Origin: Micromonospora echinofusca
Lineage (GTDB): Bacteria; Actinomycetota; Actinomycetes; Mycobacteriales; Micromonosporaceae
Length of the DNA: 64,000 nucleotides
NCBI RefSeq assembly: GCF_900091445.1
Contig: NZ_LT607733.1
Coordinates: 5,297,001 to 5,361,000 of the forward strand
Reading direction: 5' to 3'
Part shown: in pieces, positions 29,696 through 37,823 of the stretch
Layout of the letters: the number at the start of each line of letters is the position of its first letter
Numbering within the stretch: position 1 is the stretch's first letter
Position numbers and translations under genes: made by a program
The notes under the pieces: generated by a model
What the model was told of the DNA's origin: nothing
Database searches by the model: none
Seen by the model: only the letters and a program-made list of their open reading frames with translations

Positions 29696-32600
29696 GCCCC
29701 GTTCCGCTCGTCGCCCATCGCTCGCCAGTAGGCGGCCTGGCCTTCGCGGTTCAGCCCACGCCGCACGGCTTGCTCCATCGGGGTGAGCGGTCGGTTCTGC
29801 GCTTCTGCGAGCGCCTCAAGATCTCGCCGGACCTCGTATAGCGGATGTTCCCACTCGGCAACCTCGTCGATGGCGGCAAGATGCAGACGGAGTTCAGCAA
29901 CGTGCCCGTTAGGCATGCGGAGATTGACAAGGATGTCGCGGTACCCGCTGCGCATTGGCCTGAGGAAGCGATCCTTGATACCAGCGATCACCACCTTGGG
30001 GTCTCGATCCAACTGGTCCAAGGCGTTGTAGAGATCTTCGAGTCGATGGAACTCCACCTTTGCCGCTGCCAGGTCCTTGAGCCGGGACGCGTCGTTTTCG
30101 TACTCGACAAGCTTGTCCTTCACTCGATCTACACCCTTCGGCTTGGCGCGCCAGCCTGGCCTGCCTACGCCAGCGGCCAGACTAGTCGCCAGCCGGTTCA
30201 ACTCCCGCTGGGCCTCCGTCGACTCGACAAAGAGACGCTGCACGAAAGCCCACCGATAGTCATCGTCGTGACGCCTCGTCGTGTCGAAGCCCATCTGCAC
30301 GGGCGAATGCCCTCGAGCCGCCACACGTTCACTCAGTAGTCGCTGCGCATCGGTCAGTTCCGCAGGCCGTGGGGAGGCGACGCCTTCTCCGATGACAGCC
30401 GCTGTGCCTCGCCGATCGATGTCACTGAGCACGAAGCCGAGGACGTCGATCGCCCGCTGCTGTCCAGCTAGATTGAGCATCGTCAGCGGCCTGGCGGTCA
30501 ACGAATTCAGCAGCTCGGGTGTACCCAAAACCATCCGTGCAAGGTCGGGCCGCTGTACCAGTCGTCGGACGAGGTTCTCGGCCAACATCGGCTCGTCCTT
30601 GGGCGGCTGCCGCCACGTCTCGTCCAGCATCCGCCGCACGCGTGGATCCGCAAACAGCCGTGCCACGTCTTCAGCGCCCGCGTCGTCAAGTTGCGGCACG
30701 AGTCGCCGGAGTGCCGAGGGGTCTACGCCGGCCGCCACCTCGGCCGACGTCACGCCGGCCGCGAAGACCCGTTCCAGGTCGGGCTCTGCGGCCAGGATCG
30801 CGCCGACGGCAAGCGGGTTCCCCGCCCGTTCCGCCTGCGCGCGTTCCCGCGCCGTCCGCAGGTCCTCGGACGGTGTGTCGCTGTGTTCGGGGGCCGGTCC
30901 CGCCTCGTCGGACTGTCGTGGGGGCCCCGATGGCATCGACCCGTCGGACGGCGCCGCGCCGGGACCATCGAGCAGGTGCATGCGGTTGAGGAAGATCTCG
31001 CCGTAACCCTGGTCGGTCTCGACGGGTGGGTATTCCGGCAGGTCCGGTCGCTGGCTGAACCGCCCCCGCCGCAGCCCGCCCAGCGGCATCGGTCTGCCGT
31101 CGGAGCCGATCACCAGCACTTCGGTGTCGACGGCGTTGTGCGGATGCGGGACGCCGTGATGCCGGTACAGGGGCGCCGTCGAAACGGCCCCGGTCTGCGG
31201 GTCGAGGTAGAGAATGGTGCCGTTCTGGTTGAGGGCGACCCAGATGTGGGCGCCGCCCTGTTCCCAGTTGTTGATGACGAAGGCGAAGCTGCCGTGGCCC
31301 CCGAGGCGGAGCTGGTCGTGGAGGTTGCGGTATCCCGTGTCGATGGCCCGCTGCCGCTCAACACCCTGGACGTCCTCGGTCGGCTGGCAGAGGCGCTGGA
31401 AGCGTCCTCCGGTGATGTCCTCCACCCGCCCGATGCCGTCGCGTTCGCCGTTGATGGGGCACGTGACGTCGCCCGCGACGTAGGCGTCGAAGGTGCGGGG
31501 CGCGGCGACGCGGGGGCGGGCGTGCATCCAGGTGTCGAACAGCGACAGGGTGCAGTCGATGCAGTTGATGCCGCGGGTCGGGTCGGCCTGCGGCCCGCCG
31601 TCGTTGACCAACCCGAACCAGCCACCCACTCGCGGGTCGGCGGTGCGCCGGACGCTCCCGTCGGGTGCTCGGGGCACCTGCCGCTCGATGTCGGTCTGGT
31701 GCAGGGCCAGCGGCGGACGCAGACCGCCGGGCCGACCGTAGTTCCGGGACCGGTCGATCGGCGGCGGGTAGTCGTCGCCCGTCAGCGCCGAGCGGTCGAC
31801 GGTCTCCACGGCACCGTACGCCAAGTCCCCGACGTCGTCGTTGATCCGCCGGAAGTCCGCGGGATCGACGACGCCCACGACGGACGGCACGACGCCGCCG
31901 GCCAGTACGGCCTCCGCGTAGTCCAGGTGTTGCCCGTACGCCCGCATCTCGTCGTTCGCCGCCCGCTGCCACCCGTCAGCCTGGCGCGCCTGGCCCGTGC
32001 GGTGCAGGTGTAGGGCGTGGGCGGCGAAGTCCCGCGCCACCTGATGGTGCTCGTCCGCGCGTGCCCTGAGGCGTGCGGCTTCGTCGAAGCGACGCTTGTC
32101 CTCGAACCACGCTCGCTGGGATTCGTAGTAGCCGCGGTAGCGCCGCCTCTCGAAGGCCTCCCGGTCCAGGGCCCACTGCTCCGCGTACCACTCGGGGGTC
32201 CTGAACCGGGGGCCTGCCGAACCATCCGCACCGACCGTCACCGACGTGTCCGGGCGGACGCGTGGATCCCGCCCGGGTGCCGCCGCATCGGGGGTGGGCA
32301 GCGTCGGTGGCTGCGGCGGTGCCGGCACCGTGCCGGCGGCGCCTCGTTCGGCGGCGGGCGCGGCGGGCGCAGCCGGCGGAACGTGGCCCGCACCGGGGAC
32401 GGACGCGGCCGTCCTCGGCTCGGGCAACGACAGGGCGGGGGGCGGCCCGACAGTCGGAGCGCCCGGCCCCACGCTGGGTCCGCTTGCCGGGGCCGTCGAC
32501 GCTGACGTGTGCCACGAGGCAGCGCTGTTCGCGGCGTTGCCGGATCCGGCACCACCTGCGGCGTTGCCGGCGTTGACCGTCTGACCGTCCACTGCGGTCG

Positions 32601-34059
32601 GGACGCCCCCGGCGCCGAGGACGGGCGCCGCCGTCGCGGCAGAGGAGAGGGTGGGGCTCAGGGCTGACTCCGGCAGCGCGGACGAGGTGGCCAGGGAGTG
32701 CGCGCCGGCGTGTTCGACACCGCCAGCGGGCAATGGCGCGTTCGTGTCTCCGGCGCGGGCGGCGATCGTCGTCGCGGATTCGGTCGGCGTCGTCCGGGCC
32801 TCGCCCGACGGCGGAGCCGGTGGTGCCGTGTCGACGCCGCTCGCACCTCGCTGGTCGGCGACCGGCGCACCGGCCGATGTCCCTGGCCCGGGAGTCGGCG
32901 GCTCCACGCCCACACCCGGCACCACAACGGACGGCCCCACCCCCGCGCTGGGCATGACGACAGGTGGCCCATCCGCTGCCGGCACTTCGGGAGGCGTCGA
33001 GAGCCCGCCAGCTTGCGTCGACGTCAGCGGCATCCCGGCCAGGGCGCTGAGCTGGCCGTTCAGCCGTGCCTGCAACGCCGCGTCGGCCTGCGCGGTGGCG
33101 GAACCCCGGACCCCGGACGCGGCCGCACGGGCGGCGTCCTCCATCGAGGTCAGCCCCTGGCCCGTAGCCAGGCTCGCGGCCTGGTCGGCCATCACCTCAC
33201 CGGCCATCTCGCGGCCAAAGTGCTCCCCGACCCGGGCACCCCGACCGGTCGCATGCCGCCCCAGACCCGCCAGCGGCGCCACCGCCCCACCGGCCATACC
33301 GCCGAGCGCCGTAGCACCCAACTCCGTCACGTCCAGCCCGTGCCGACGACCCGTCGAGTTCTGATACGCCTGCGTGGCAAGGTTGATGCCGCCCTCCTCG
33401 GCCGCCTCCGACACACCGCTCAACGCCGCCCGCCGGCTGAACCCCCGCACACCGCCCCTCGTGACCTCCTTCGCGGCCCGCTCACCGGCCTCCTTCAACC
33501 CCTGCCTGATCGACTTGCGGGCAAGCTGCGCCATCAGCCGCTTGAAGATCTGCTGCACGATCAACCTGGTGGCCGCGATCGCCGCCCCAGCGGCGGGCGA
33601 CGCCGCACCCGCCGTGAGCACCGCCGCGACGGCCAGCGCCAGCAACTCGACCACCAGGATGCCCAACTCGATCCAGACCTCGAGCTTGGCACCCTCGATG
33701 TCGCAGCCGCACTCCTCCACCAGCCGACCCAGCTCGGCGCTGACCGCCAGCAGCACCGGCAACGGCGCCTCATCGCCCTCCGCCACCCGCCGCCAGGCGC
33801 TGTCGAAGGCGGCGGCCACCGCCCCGACACCGCCGTAGCCGTCACGCACCTCACGGGCGGCAGCCACCGCGTCAGCCCTCGGCCCCGCCAGGACGGTCGC
33901 CACCGCATACCACTGATCGGCGAGTTCCCAGACCGCCCGCTCGTTGCCCTCCGGCCACTCCACACCGATCACCCAGTCGAGGGCCTCGTAGACCCAGCCC
34001 GGCAACTGCCACGGCGAGTAGTCCAGCGGATGCGGAATGGGGCTCGGCAACACACTCAT
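29692..34059 (-). CDS. Giant polymorphic toxin: CpnT-like N-terminus, papain-fold deamidase-like domain, RelA/SpoT-like C-terminus
   Basis: This 1455-residue protein shows several modules in order. First is a WXG100-like/CpnT-type helical N-terminus (about 15-150) with a hydrophobic region (about 130-190). A helical pre-domain (to about 340) and a long Pro/Ala/Gly linker (about 345-640) follow. A papain-fold toxin domain (about 780-985) carries C833 in NCIDC, H938 in AHIWVAL and D953 in LYLDPQTG, as in glutamine-deamidase toxins. The C-terminus (about 1300-1430) resembles RelA/SpoT nucleotidyltransferases: KPKGVDRVKDKL, D1329 in LKDL, IKDRF (D1363), GYRDI and E1389 in AELRLHL. ATG at 34059 has GAGGAG six bases upstream. 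No signal peptide; type VII export is inferred from the N-terminus and the WXG neighbour. The papain assignment is firm and the RelA/SpoT one is moderate. Confidence 0.85.
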   Translation of the reverse strand: MSVLPSPIPHPLDYSPWQLPGWVYEALDWVIGVEWPEGNERAVWELADQWYAVATVLAGPRADAVAAAREVRDGYGGVGAVAAAFDSAWRRVAEGDEAPLPVLLAVSAELGRLVEECGCDIEGAKLEVWIELGILVVELLALAVAAVLTAGAASPAAGAAIAATRLIVQQIFKRLMAQLARKSIRQGLKEAGERAAKEVTRGGVRGFSRRAALSGVSEAAEEGGINLATQAYQNSTGRRHGLDVTELGATALGGMAGGAVAPLAGLGRHATGRGARVGEHFGREMAGEVMADQAASLATGQGLTSMEDAARAAASGVRGSATAQADAALQARLNGQLSALAGMPLTSTQAGGLSTPPEVPAADGPPVVMPSAGVGPSVVVPGVGVEPPTPGPGTSAGAPVADQRGASGVDTAPPAPPSGEARTTPTESATTIAARAGDTNAPLPAGGVEHAGAHSLATSSALPESALSPTLSSAATAAPVLGAGGVPTAVDGQTVNAGNAAGGAGSGNAANSAASWHTSASTAPASGPSVGPGAPTVGPPPALSLPEPRTAASVPGAGHVPPAAPAAPAAERGAAGTVPAPPQPPTLPTPDAAAPGRDPRVRPDTSVTVGADGSAGPRFRTPEWYAEQWALDREAFERRRYRGYYESQRAWFEDKRRFDEAARLRARADEHHQVARDFAAHALHLHRTGQARQADGWQRAANDEMRAYGQHLDYAEAVLAGGVVPSVVGVVDPADFRRINDDVGDLAYGAVETVDRSALTGDDYPPPIDRSRNYGRPGGLRPPLALHQTDIERQVPRAPDGSVRRTADPRVGGWFGLVNDGGPQADPTRGINCIDCTLSLFDTWMHARPRVAAPRTFDAYVAGDVTCPINGERDGIGRVEDITGGRFQRLCQPTEDVQGVERQRAIDTGYRNLHDQLRLGGHGSFAFVINNWEQGGAHIWVALNQNGTILYLDPQTGAVSTAPLYRHHGVPHPHNAVDTEVLVIGSDGRPMPLGGLRRGRFSQRPDLPEYPPVETDQGYGEIFLNRMHLLDGPGAAPSDGSMPSGPPRQSDEAGPAPEHSDTPSEDLRTARERAQAERAGNPLAVGAILAAEPDLERVFAAGVTSAEVAAGVDPSALRRLVPQLDDAGAEDVARLFADPRVRRMLDETWRQPPKDEPMLAENLVRRLVQRPDLARMVLGTPELLNSLTARPLTMLNLAGQQRAIDVLGFVLSDIDRRGTAAVIGEGVASPRPAELTDAQRLLSERVAARGHSPVQMGFDTTRRHDDDYRWAFVQRLFVESTEAQRELNRLATSLAAGVGRPGWRAKPKGVDRVKDKLVEYENDASRLKDLAAAKVEFHRLEDLYNALDQLDRDPKVVIAGIKDRFLRPMRSGYRDILVNLRMPNGHVAELRLHLAAIDEVAEWEHPLYEVRRDLEALAEAQNRPLTPMEQAVRRGLNREGQAAYWRAMGDERNGA

Positions 34060-34077
34060 CCGAAACTCCTCAGCAGA

Positions 34078-34419
34078 TCAACGCTGCTGCTGCCGGTCAC
34101 CGACACGCCCGAACCGACCCGCACTCGCCGCGTCCGTCCGCAGGTTCGCGTCCACCGACCGGACCACATCGGCACCGAGGCCCTCCACGTGCCGGCCGAT
34201 CCCCTCCCACGTGCGCAGGACCAACTCCTCGAAGCCGCGGTACTTCTGCTCGAAGGCGGCCCCGATGTCGTCCTTTCCCCACGGCGACCGGCCGCTCGCT
34301 GCCGCGATGGCACCGCCCGCCTGGCGGCGACGCGCCGTGATCGCCTCGCCGGACAACGAGAGGTCGGCGCCCCCACGCCGGGCGCGCTGCGGGTCGAGCC
34401 AGAGCTGACCGTCCATCAT
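34078..34419 (-). CDS. WXG100-like small protein
   Basis: This 113-residue helical protein contains WEG (71-73) as the WXG turn and YRGFE (60-64) matching YxxxD/E of type VII substrates, although that motif normally sits after the second helix. ESAT-6-like proteins dimerise with, and guide, larger secreted effectors. It lies 18 bp upstream of the toxin start and its ATG overlaps the YbaB-like stop, placing it in the toxin operon as probable export partner. ATG at 34416 is an alternative start. Confidence 0.7.
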   Translation of the reverse strand: MMDGQLWLDPQRARRGGADLSLSGEAITARRRQAGGAIAAASGRSPWGKDDIGAAFEQKYRGFEELVLRTWEGIGRHVEGLGADVVRSVDANLRTDAASAGRFGRVGDRQQQR

Positions 34420-34835
34420 TCGCTCCGGCGCAGCACGGCGTCGGCGCGGCCCAGCAGCGACCCGAAGTCACCCGTACGCAGGAAGTCCGTCGCCCCGGAG
34501 CCGGCGGGCAGGTAACCGGCCACGAGTTCCTGGGTGGCGGCGACCGCCGCGGCGCCAGCCCGGTGGACGGTGGCGGTGATCTTGCGGCCCAACGCCTTCG
34601 CGTCCCGGTCGTTGAAGACGGACGGGTGCAGCTCCACCGAGATCACCTCGCCCCGGGCCCCGGCGGTGGCGGTCACCTGGCCGTCCTCGGAGCGCTCGGT
34701 CACCCGCAGCTCGGCGAGCCGAACCTGTAGCTCGTCCAGGCCGGACCTGAGTCGTTGATAGTCCCCGTACACCTCGTCGAACCGCGCCCGCAGCGCACGA
34801 TTGGCGTCCCGGTCCACACTCTCGGCCAACGCCAC
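34416..34835 (-). CDS. YbaB/EbfC-like protein
   Basis: This 139-residue protein has a YbaB/EbfC-type fold: an N-terminal helix followed by [20 protein letters not shown] and a C-terminal helix. YbaB proteins bind DNA, but relatives encoded beside WXG/toxin genes in actinobacteria may have another role in type VII loci. The called GTG start has GGGGAGG directly against it; TTG at 34829 would place that site six bases upstream and may be the true start. First gene of the toxin operon, divergent from the deaminase-SUKH gene. Confidence 0.75.
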   Translation of the reverse strand: MALAESVDRDANRALRARFDEVYGDYQRLRSGLDELQVRLAELRVTERSEDGQVTATAGARGEVISVELHPSVFNDRDAKALGRKITATVHRAGAAAVAATQELVAGYLPAGSGATDFLRTGDFGSLLGRADAVLRRSE

Positions 34836-34896
34836 CCTCCCCGATTACCGTCGGTAGGGCGAACCATACCGGCCGCCACGAATCCGTGGGGTCCGG

Positions 34897-34902
34897 TACT
34901 TT
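34897..34902 (+). promoter_or_regulatory. -10 box for leaderless deaminase-SUKH transcript
   Basis: TACTTT, six bases, then GTG at 34909; no ribosome binding site is present. Confidence 0.45.
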
Positions 34903-34908
34903 CGAGCC

Positions 34909-36141
34909 GTGATCGATCGCCAACAGGCCGAGCAACTCGCCGCCGTCTGGGCCCACCGCGAGTCACAACGCCTGGGACACGAATGCCACCACCACGTCGA
35001 CGAATTCGACCTCGGCTACATCATCACCTCCACCGTGCCCATCGAGGCCAGAACCGCACCCGGCGACCTGCCCACCACCGTGGTCGACAAACTCACCGGC
35101 GAGGTGACCACCTGGCCCCGCGTGCCCGCCGACACCGTCGCGCAGATGTACCGCCGCAGCCGCCCACAAGAACCCGCCGCACCCCGCACCATCGACCCGG
35201 CGAGCCAACTGCTCCGCGAGATCCGCCGCCGGCCGGCGCCCACCACGGCGGCGCACCTGACCGTCGAAGGACGACTATTCCGCGCACAGGGCGCCAAGGG
35301 CGACGTCACGCTCAACCACCACCCACTCGTACGCTCCTATCTGGACGGACTTCCCCCCGGGCGCCTCGTACGCGGCGGCGAACGGCACGCCGAACTCATC
35401 GTCGTCTCCGACGTCCTGCACCACTACGACCACCACCGCGCCGCCGAAGGCATCGCCCCCCTCGTCATGGCCGACGCGAAGGACATCCTCCAGACCGCCC
35501 GGTTCGAGGTCTATCGCGTACGCGAGCCGGGCGATCCGAACGGCGGCCTCGCCGACCGCCCTTGCGACTCGTGCGTCGACATGCTCGTGGACTTCAACGT
35601 GCTGCCCTGGTCCGACCGGGCGTTCACGATGCCGTGGCAGCCCGACCCACAGCCGGACCCCGCCCCGGGCCGCTTCCACCCGGAGGTCGCCCAGGCGCTC
35701 GTCGCGGCCGGCTGGCGCCCGCACTTCGGCGACGAGATCGTCGCCCTGTCCGCCATCAGGGACGTCGGTGCCATCAGGGGTGAGACCTCCGCGCATGCCG
35801 ACTTTCCCGCCGTCCTGGCGACTCTCACCGCCTTCCCGAGCCTGGTGGGCGCCCGGCGCGGGCCGGGCGAGCAGGTCTGGATCTCGCGCTTCGACATCCG
35901 TCCGCGACAGGTCGCCCACACCGCCGACACGCTCGCGGACTTCGCCGCCGTGCTCGGCGTACGGCTCTTCCCCATCGGCACCGAGCGGCAGGAGAGCATC
36001 TTCGCCGTCGACGAGCGCGGCCGGATCTTCGCGTTGGACCAGGCCGGCGAGTGGTTCCTCGGCGATGACATCGACGCCGCGCTGACCACCCTGCTGCTCG
36101 GCCGGGCGCCAGCCCGCGTACGCGACGACGGCACCTGGTGA
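34909..36141 (+). CDS. YwqJ-type deaminase fused to SUKH-3-like immunity domain
   Basis: A 410-residue, three-part protein. Residues 1-85 form a small domain common in such actinobacterial proteins (Imm35/YrhB-like). Residues about 120-250 are a cytidine-deaminase-fold domain of the YwqJ toxin family with HAE (160-162) and PCDSC (218-222), the expected zinc ligands and catalytic Glu. Residues about 260-400 resemble SUKH-3 immunity proteins (FHPEVAQALVAAGW..., FALDQAGEWFLGDDIDAAL). No signal peptide. It is divergent from the toxin operon with 73 bp between starts. A deaminase effector and an immunity-type fold in one chain suggest self-neutralisation or an antitoxin-like or defence role rather than export; this is inference. 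Confidence 0.8.
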   Translation: MIDRQQAEQLAAVWAHRESQRLGHECHHHVDEFDLGYIITSTVPIEARTAPGDLPTTVVDKLTGEVTTWPRVPADTVAQMYRRSRPQEPAAPRTIDPASQLLREIRRRPAPTTAAHLTVEGRLFRAQGAKGDVTLNHHPLVRSYLDGLPPGRLVRGGERHAELIVVSDVLHHYDHHRAAEGIAPLVMADAKDILQTARFEVYRVREPGDPNGGLADRPCDSCVDMLVDFNVLPWSDRAFTMPWQPDPQPDPAPGRFHPEVAQALVAAGWRPHFGDEIVALSAIRDVGAIRGETSAHADFPAVLATLTAFPSLVGARRGPGEQVWISRFDIRPRQVAHTADTLADFAAVLGVRLFPIGTERQESIFAVDERGRIFALDQAGEWFLGDDIDAALTTLLLGRAPARVRDDGTW

Positions 36142-36163
36142 GCGGGCGGCGCCGGGCGAACGG

Positions 36164-37603
36164 CTACAGCGACAGGCCGGTCAGCACCATCACCCGGGGC
36201 TCCGTGTAGTCGTCCATGGCGCTGCGCAGGCCCTCGCGCCCGACGCCGCTGCCCTTCACCCCGCCGTACGGCATCTGGTCGGCCCGGTACGACGGCACGT
36301 CGCCGACGATCACCCCGCCCACCTCCAGCGTGCGGTGCGCGGCGAAGGCCGTGTCGAGGCGGTGGGTGAAGACGCCCGCCTGCAACCCGTACGCCGAGTC
36401 GTTGACGGCGGCGAACGCGGCCTGGTCGTGCGCGACACGGGCGACCACCAGCACCGGCCCGAAGATTTCCTCCGTGCGGACCCTGGCGTCCGCCGGTACG
36501 CCGGAGAGCACGGTCGGCGGGTAGGTCGTGCCCTCGCGCCGGCCGCCCGTCTCGATGGCGGCGCCGGCGGTGACCGCCTCGTCCACCCACGCCTCGACCC
36601 GCGCGGCGGCGTCGGCGGAGATCAGCGGCCCGACGTCGGTGAGCGGGTCGGACGGGTCGCCGACGCGCAGTTCCCGCACCGCCGCGACGAGCCGGGGCAG
36701 GAACGCGTCGTAGAGCCATTCGTGCACGTAGACGCGCTGCACGGCGATGCACGACTGGCCGGCCTGGTAGTTGGAGAACGTCGCGATGCGGTGCGCGGCG
36801 AACGTCAGGTCCTCGTCGGTGTTCCAGTCCTCGCAGATCACGGCGGCGGCGTTGCCGCCCAGCTCCAGGGTGACGTGCTTCTCGGGCACGCGGCGGCGGA
36901 TCGCCGCGCCGACCGGCCCGGAGCCGGTGAACGAGACCACCGGCAGCCGGGGGTCGACGACCAGCTCGGCAGCGCGCTCGTTGGGCAGCGGCAGGACCGA
37001 GAACATCCCCGCCGGCAGGTCGGTCCCGGCGAGCAGCTCGCCCAGCAGCAGCGCCGACAGCGGGGTGGCGGGGGCGGGCTTGACGACGATCGGGGCGCCG
37101 ACGGCGATGGCCGGGGCGACCTTGTGCGCGACGAGGTTCAGCGGGAAGTTGAACGGCGTGATGCCGAGCACCGGCCCCTTCGGCACCCGCCGGACCAGGG
37201 CCATCCGCCCGGTGGCGGCGGGGTCGGTGTCGAGGCGTTGCAGCTCGCCGGAGAATCGCCGGGCCTCCTCGGCGGCCCAGCGGAAGGTGGAGACGGCGCG
37301 GCCGACCTCGGCGCGGGCCCACTTCAGCGGCTTGCCGTTCTCGGCGGTGACGAGCCGCGCGAACTCCTCGGCCCGTTCGGCGAGGCGCCGGGAGACGTGG
37401 TCCAGGGCCGCCGCGCGGGCGTGCGCGGGCAGGGCCGCGGCCTCCGCGGCCACCCCGGCGGCTGCCGCGACGGCCGCTTCGACCTGGTCGGCGGTCGCGA
37501 GGGTGGTACGACCGACGACGCGCCCGTCGTACGGGTGGTGGACGGTCAGCTCACCCTCGCCGTGGGCGGGGCGGGAGGCGACATGGAACGCGACGGAGTC
37601 CAC
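36164..37603 (-). CDS. NAD(P)-dependent aldehyde dehydrogenase
   Basis: Aldehyde dehydrogenase superfamily protein of 479 residues. It has the FNFPLNL and VVKPAPATP cofactor-binding motifs, FTGSGPVG, general base Glu in LELGGN, nucleophilic Cys in YQAGQSCIAVQR and the EEIFGPVL motif. It oxidises aldehydes to acids (lactaldehyde- or succinate-semialdehyde-type by overall look); the substrate is not predictable. GTG at 37603 is supported by TACGCT seven bases upstream, fitting a leaderless start. It ends 22 bp from the convergent deaminase gene. Confidence 0.9.
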   Translation of the reverse strand: MDSVAFHVASRPAHGEGELTVHHPYDGRVVGRTTLATADQVEAAVAAAAGVAAEAAALPAHARAAALDHVSRRLAERAEEFARLVTAENGKPLKWARAEVGRAVSTFRWAAEEARRFSGELQRLDTDPAATGRMALVRRVPKGPVLGITPFNFPLNLVAHKVAPAIAVGAPIVVKPAPATPLSALLLGELLAGTDLPAGMFSVLPLPNERAAELVVDPRLPVVSFTGSGPVGAAIRRRVPEKHVTLELGGNAAAVICEDWNTDEDLTFAAHRIATFSNYQAGQSCIAVQRVYVHEWLYDAFLPRLVAAVRELRVGDPSDPLTDVGPLISADAAARVEAWVDEAVTAGAAIETGGRREGTTYPPTVLSGVPADARVRTEEIFGPVLVVARVAHDQAAFAAVNDSAYGLQAGVFTHRLDTAFAAHRTLEVGGVIVGDVPSYRADQMPYGGVKGSGVGREGLRSAMDDYTEPRVMVLTGLSL

Positions 37604-37610
37604 ACGCAGC

Positions 37611-37616
37611 AGCGTA
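37611..37616 (-). promoter_or_regulatory. -10 box for leaderless aldehyde dehydrogenase transcript
   Basis: Minus strand TACGCT, seven bases, then GTG at 37603. Confidence 0.4.
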
Positions 37617-37823
37617 GACCCTCCCGCAGGGAGCTGATCCGCACGAGCGGGCGGCGGCCGGGACCTCGCGAGGCGTCGATGCATTACCGCAGCTTGCCTC
37701 CCAAACACAAGTCCCCCTCACGTCTCCACTTTTTGCCGTGGAGGCCCTACGCTCGTGCTCACTTTGATCAATTGCGATCGATGGCGGGATCCGTCGTCGT
37801 GTAGCGAGAGGAACACCCGAGGG

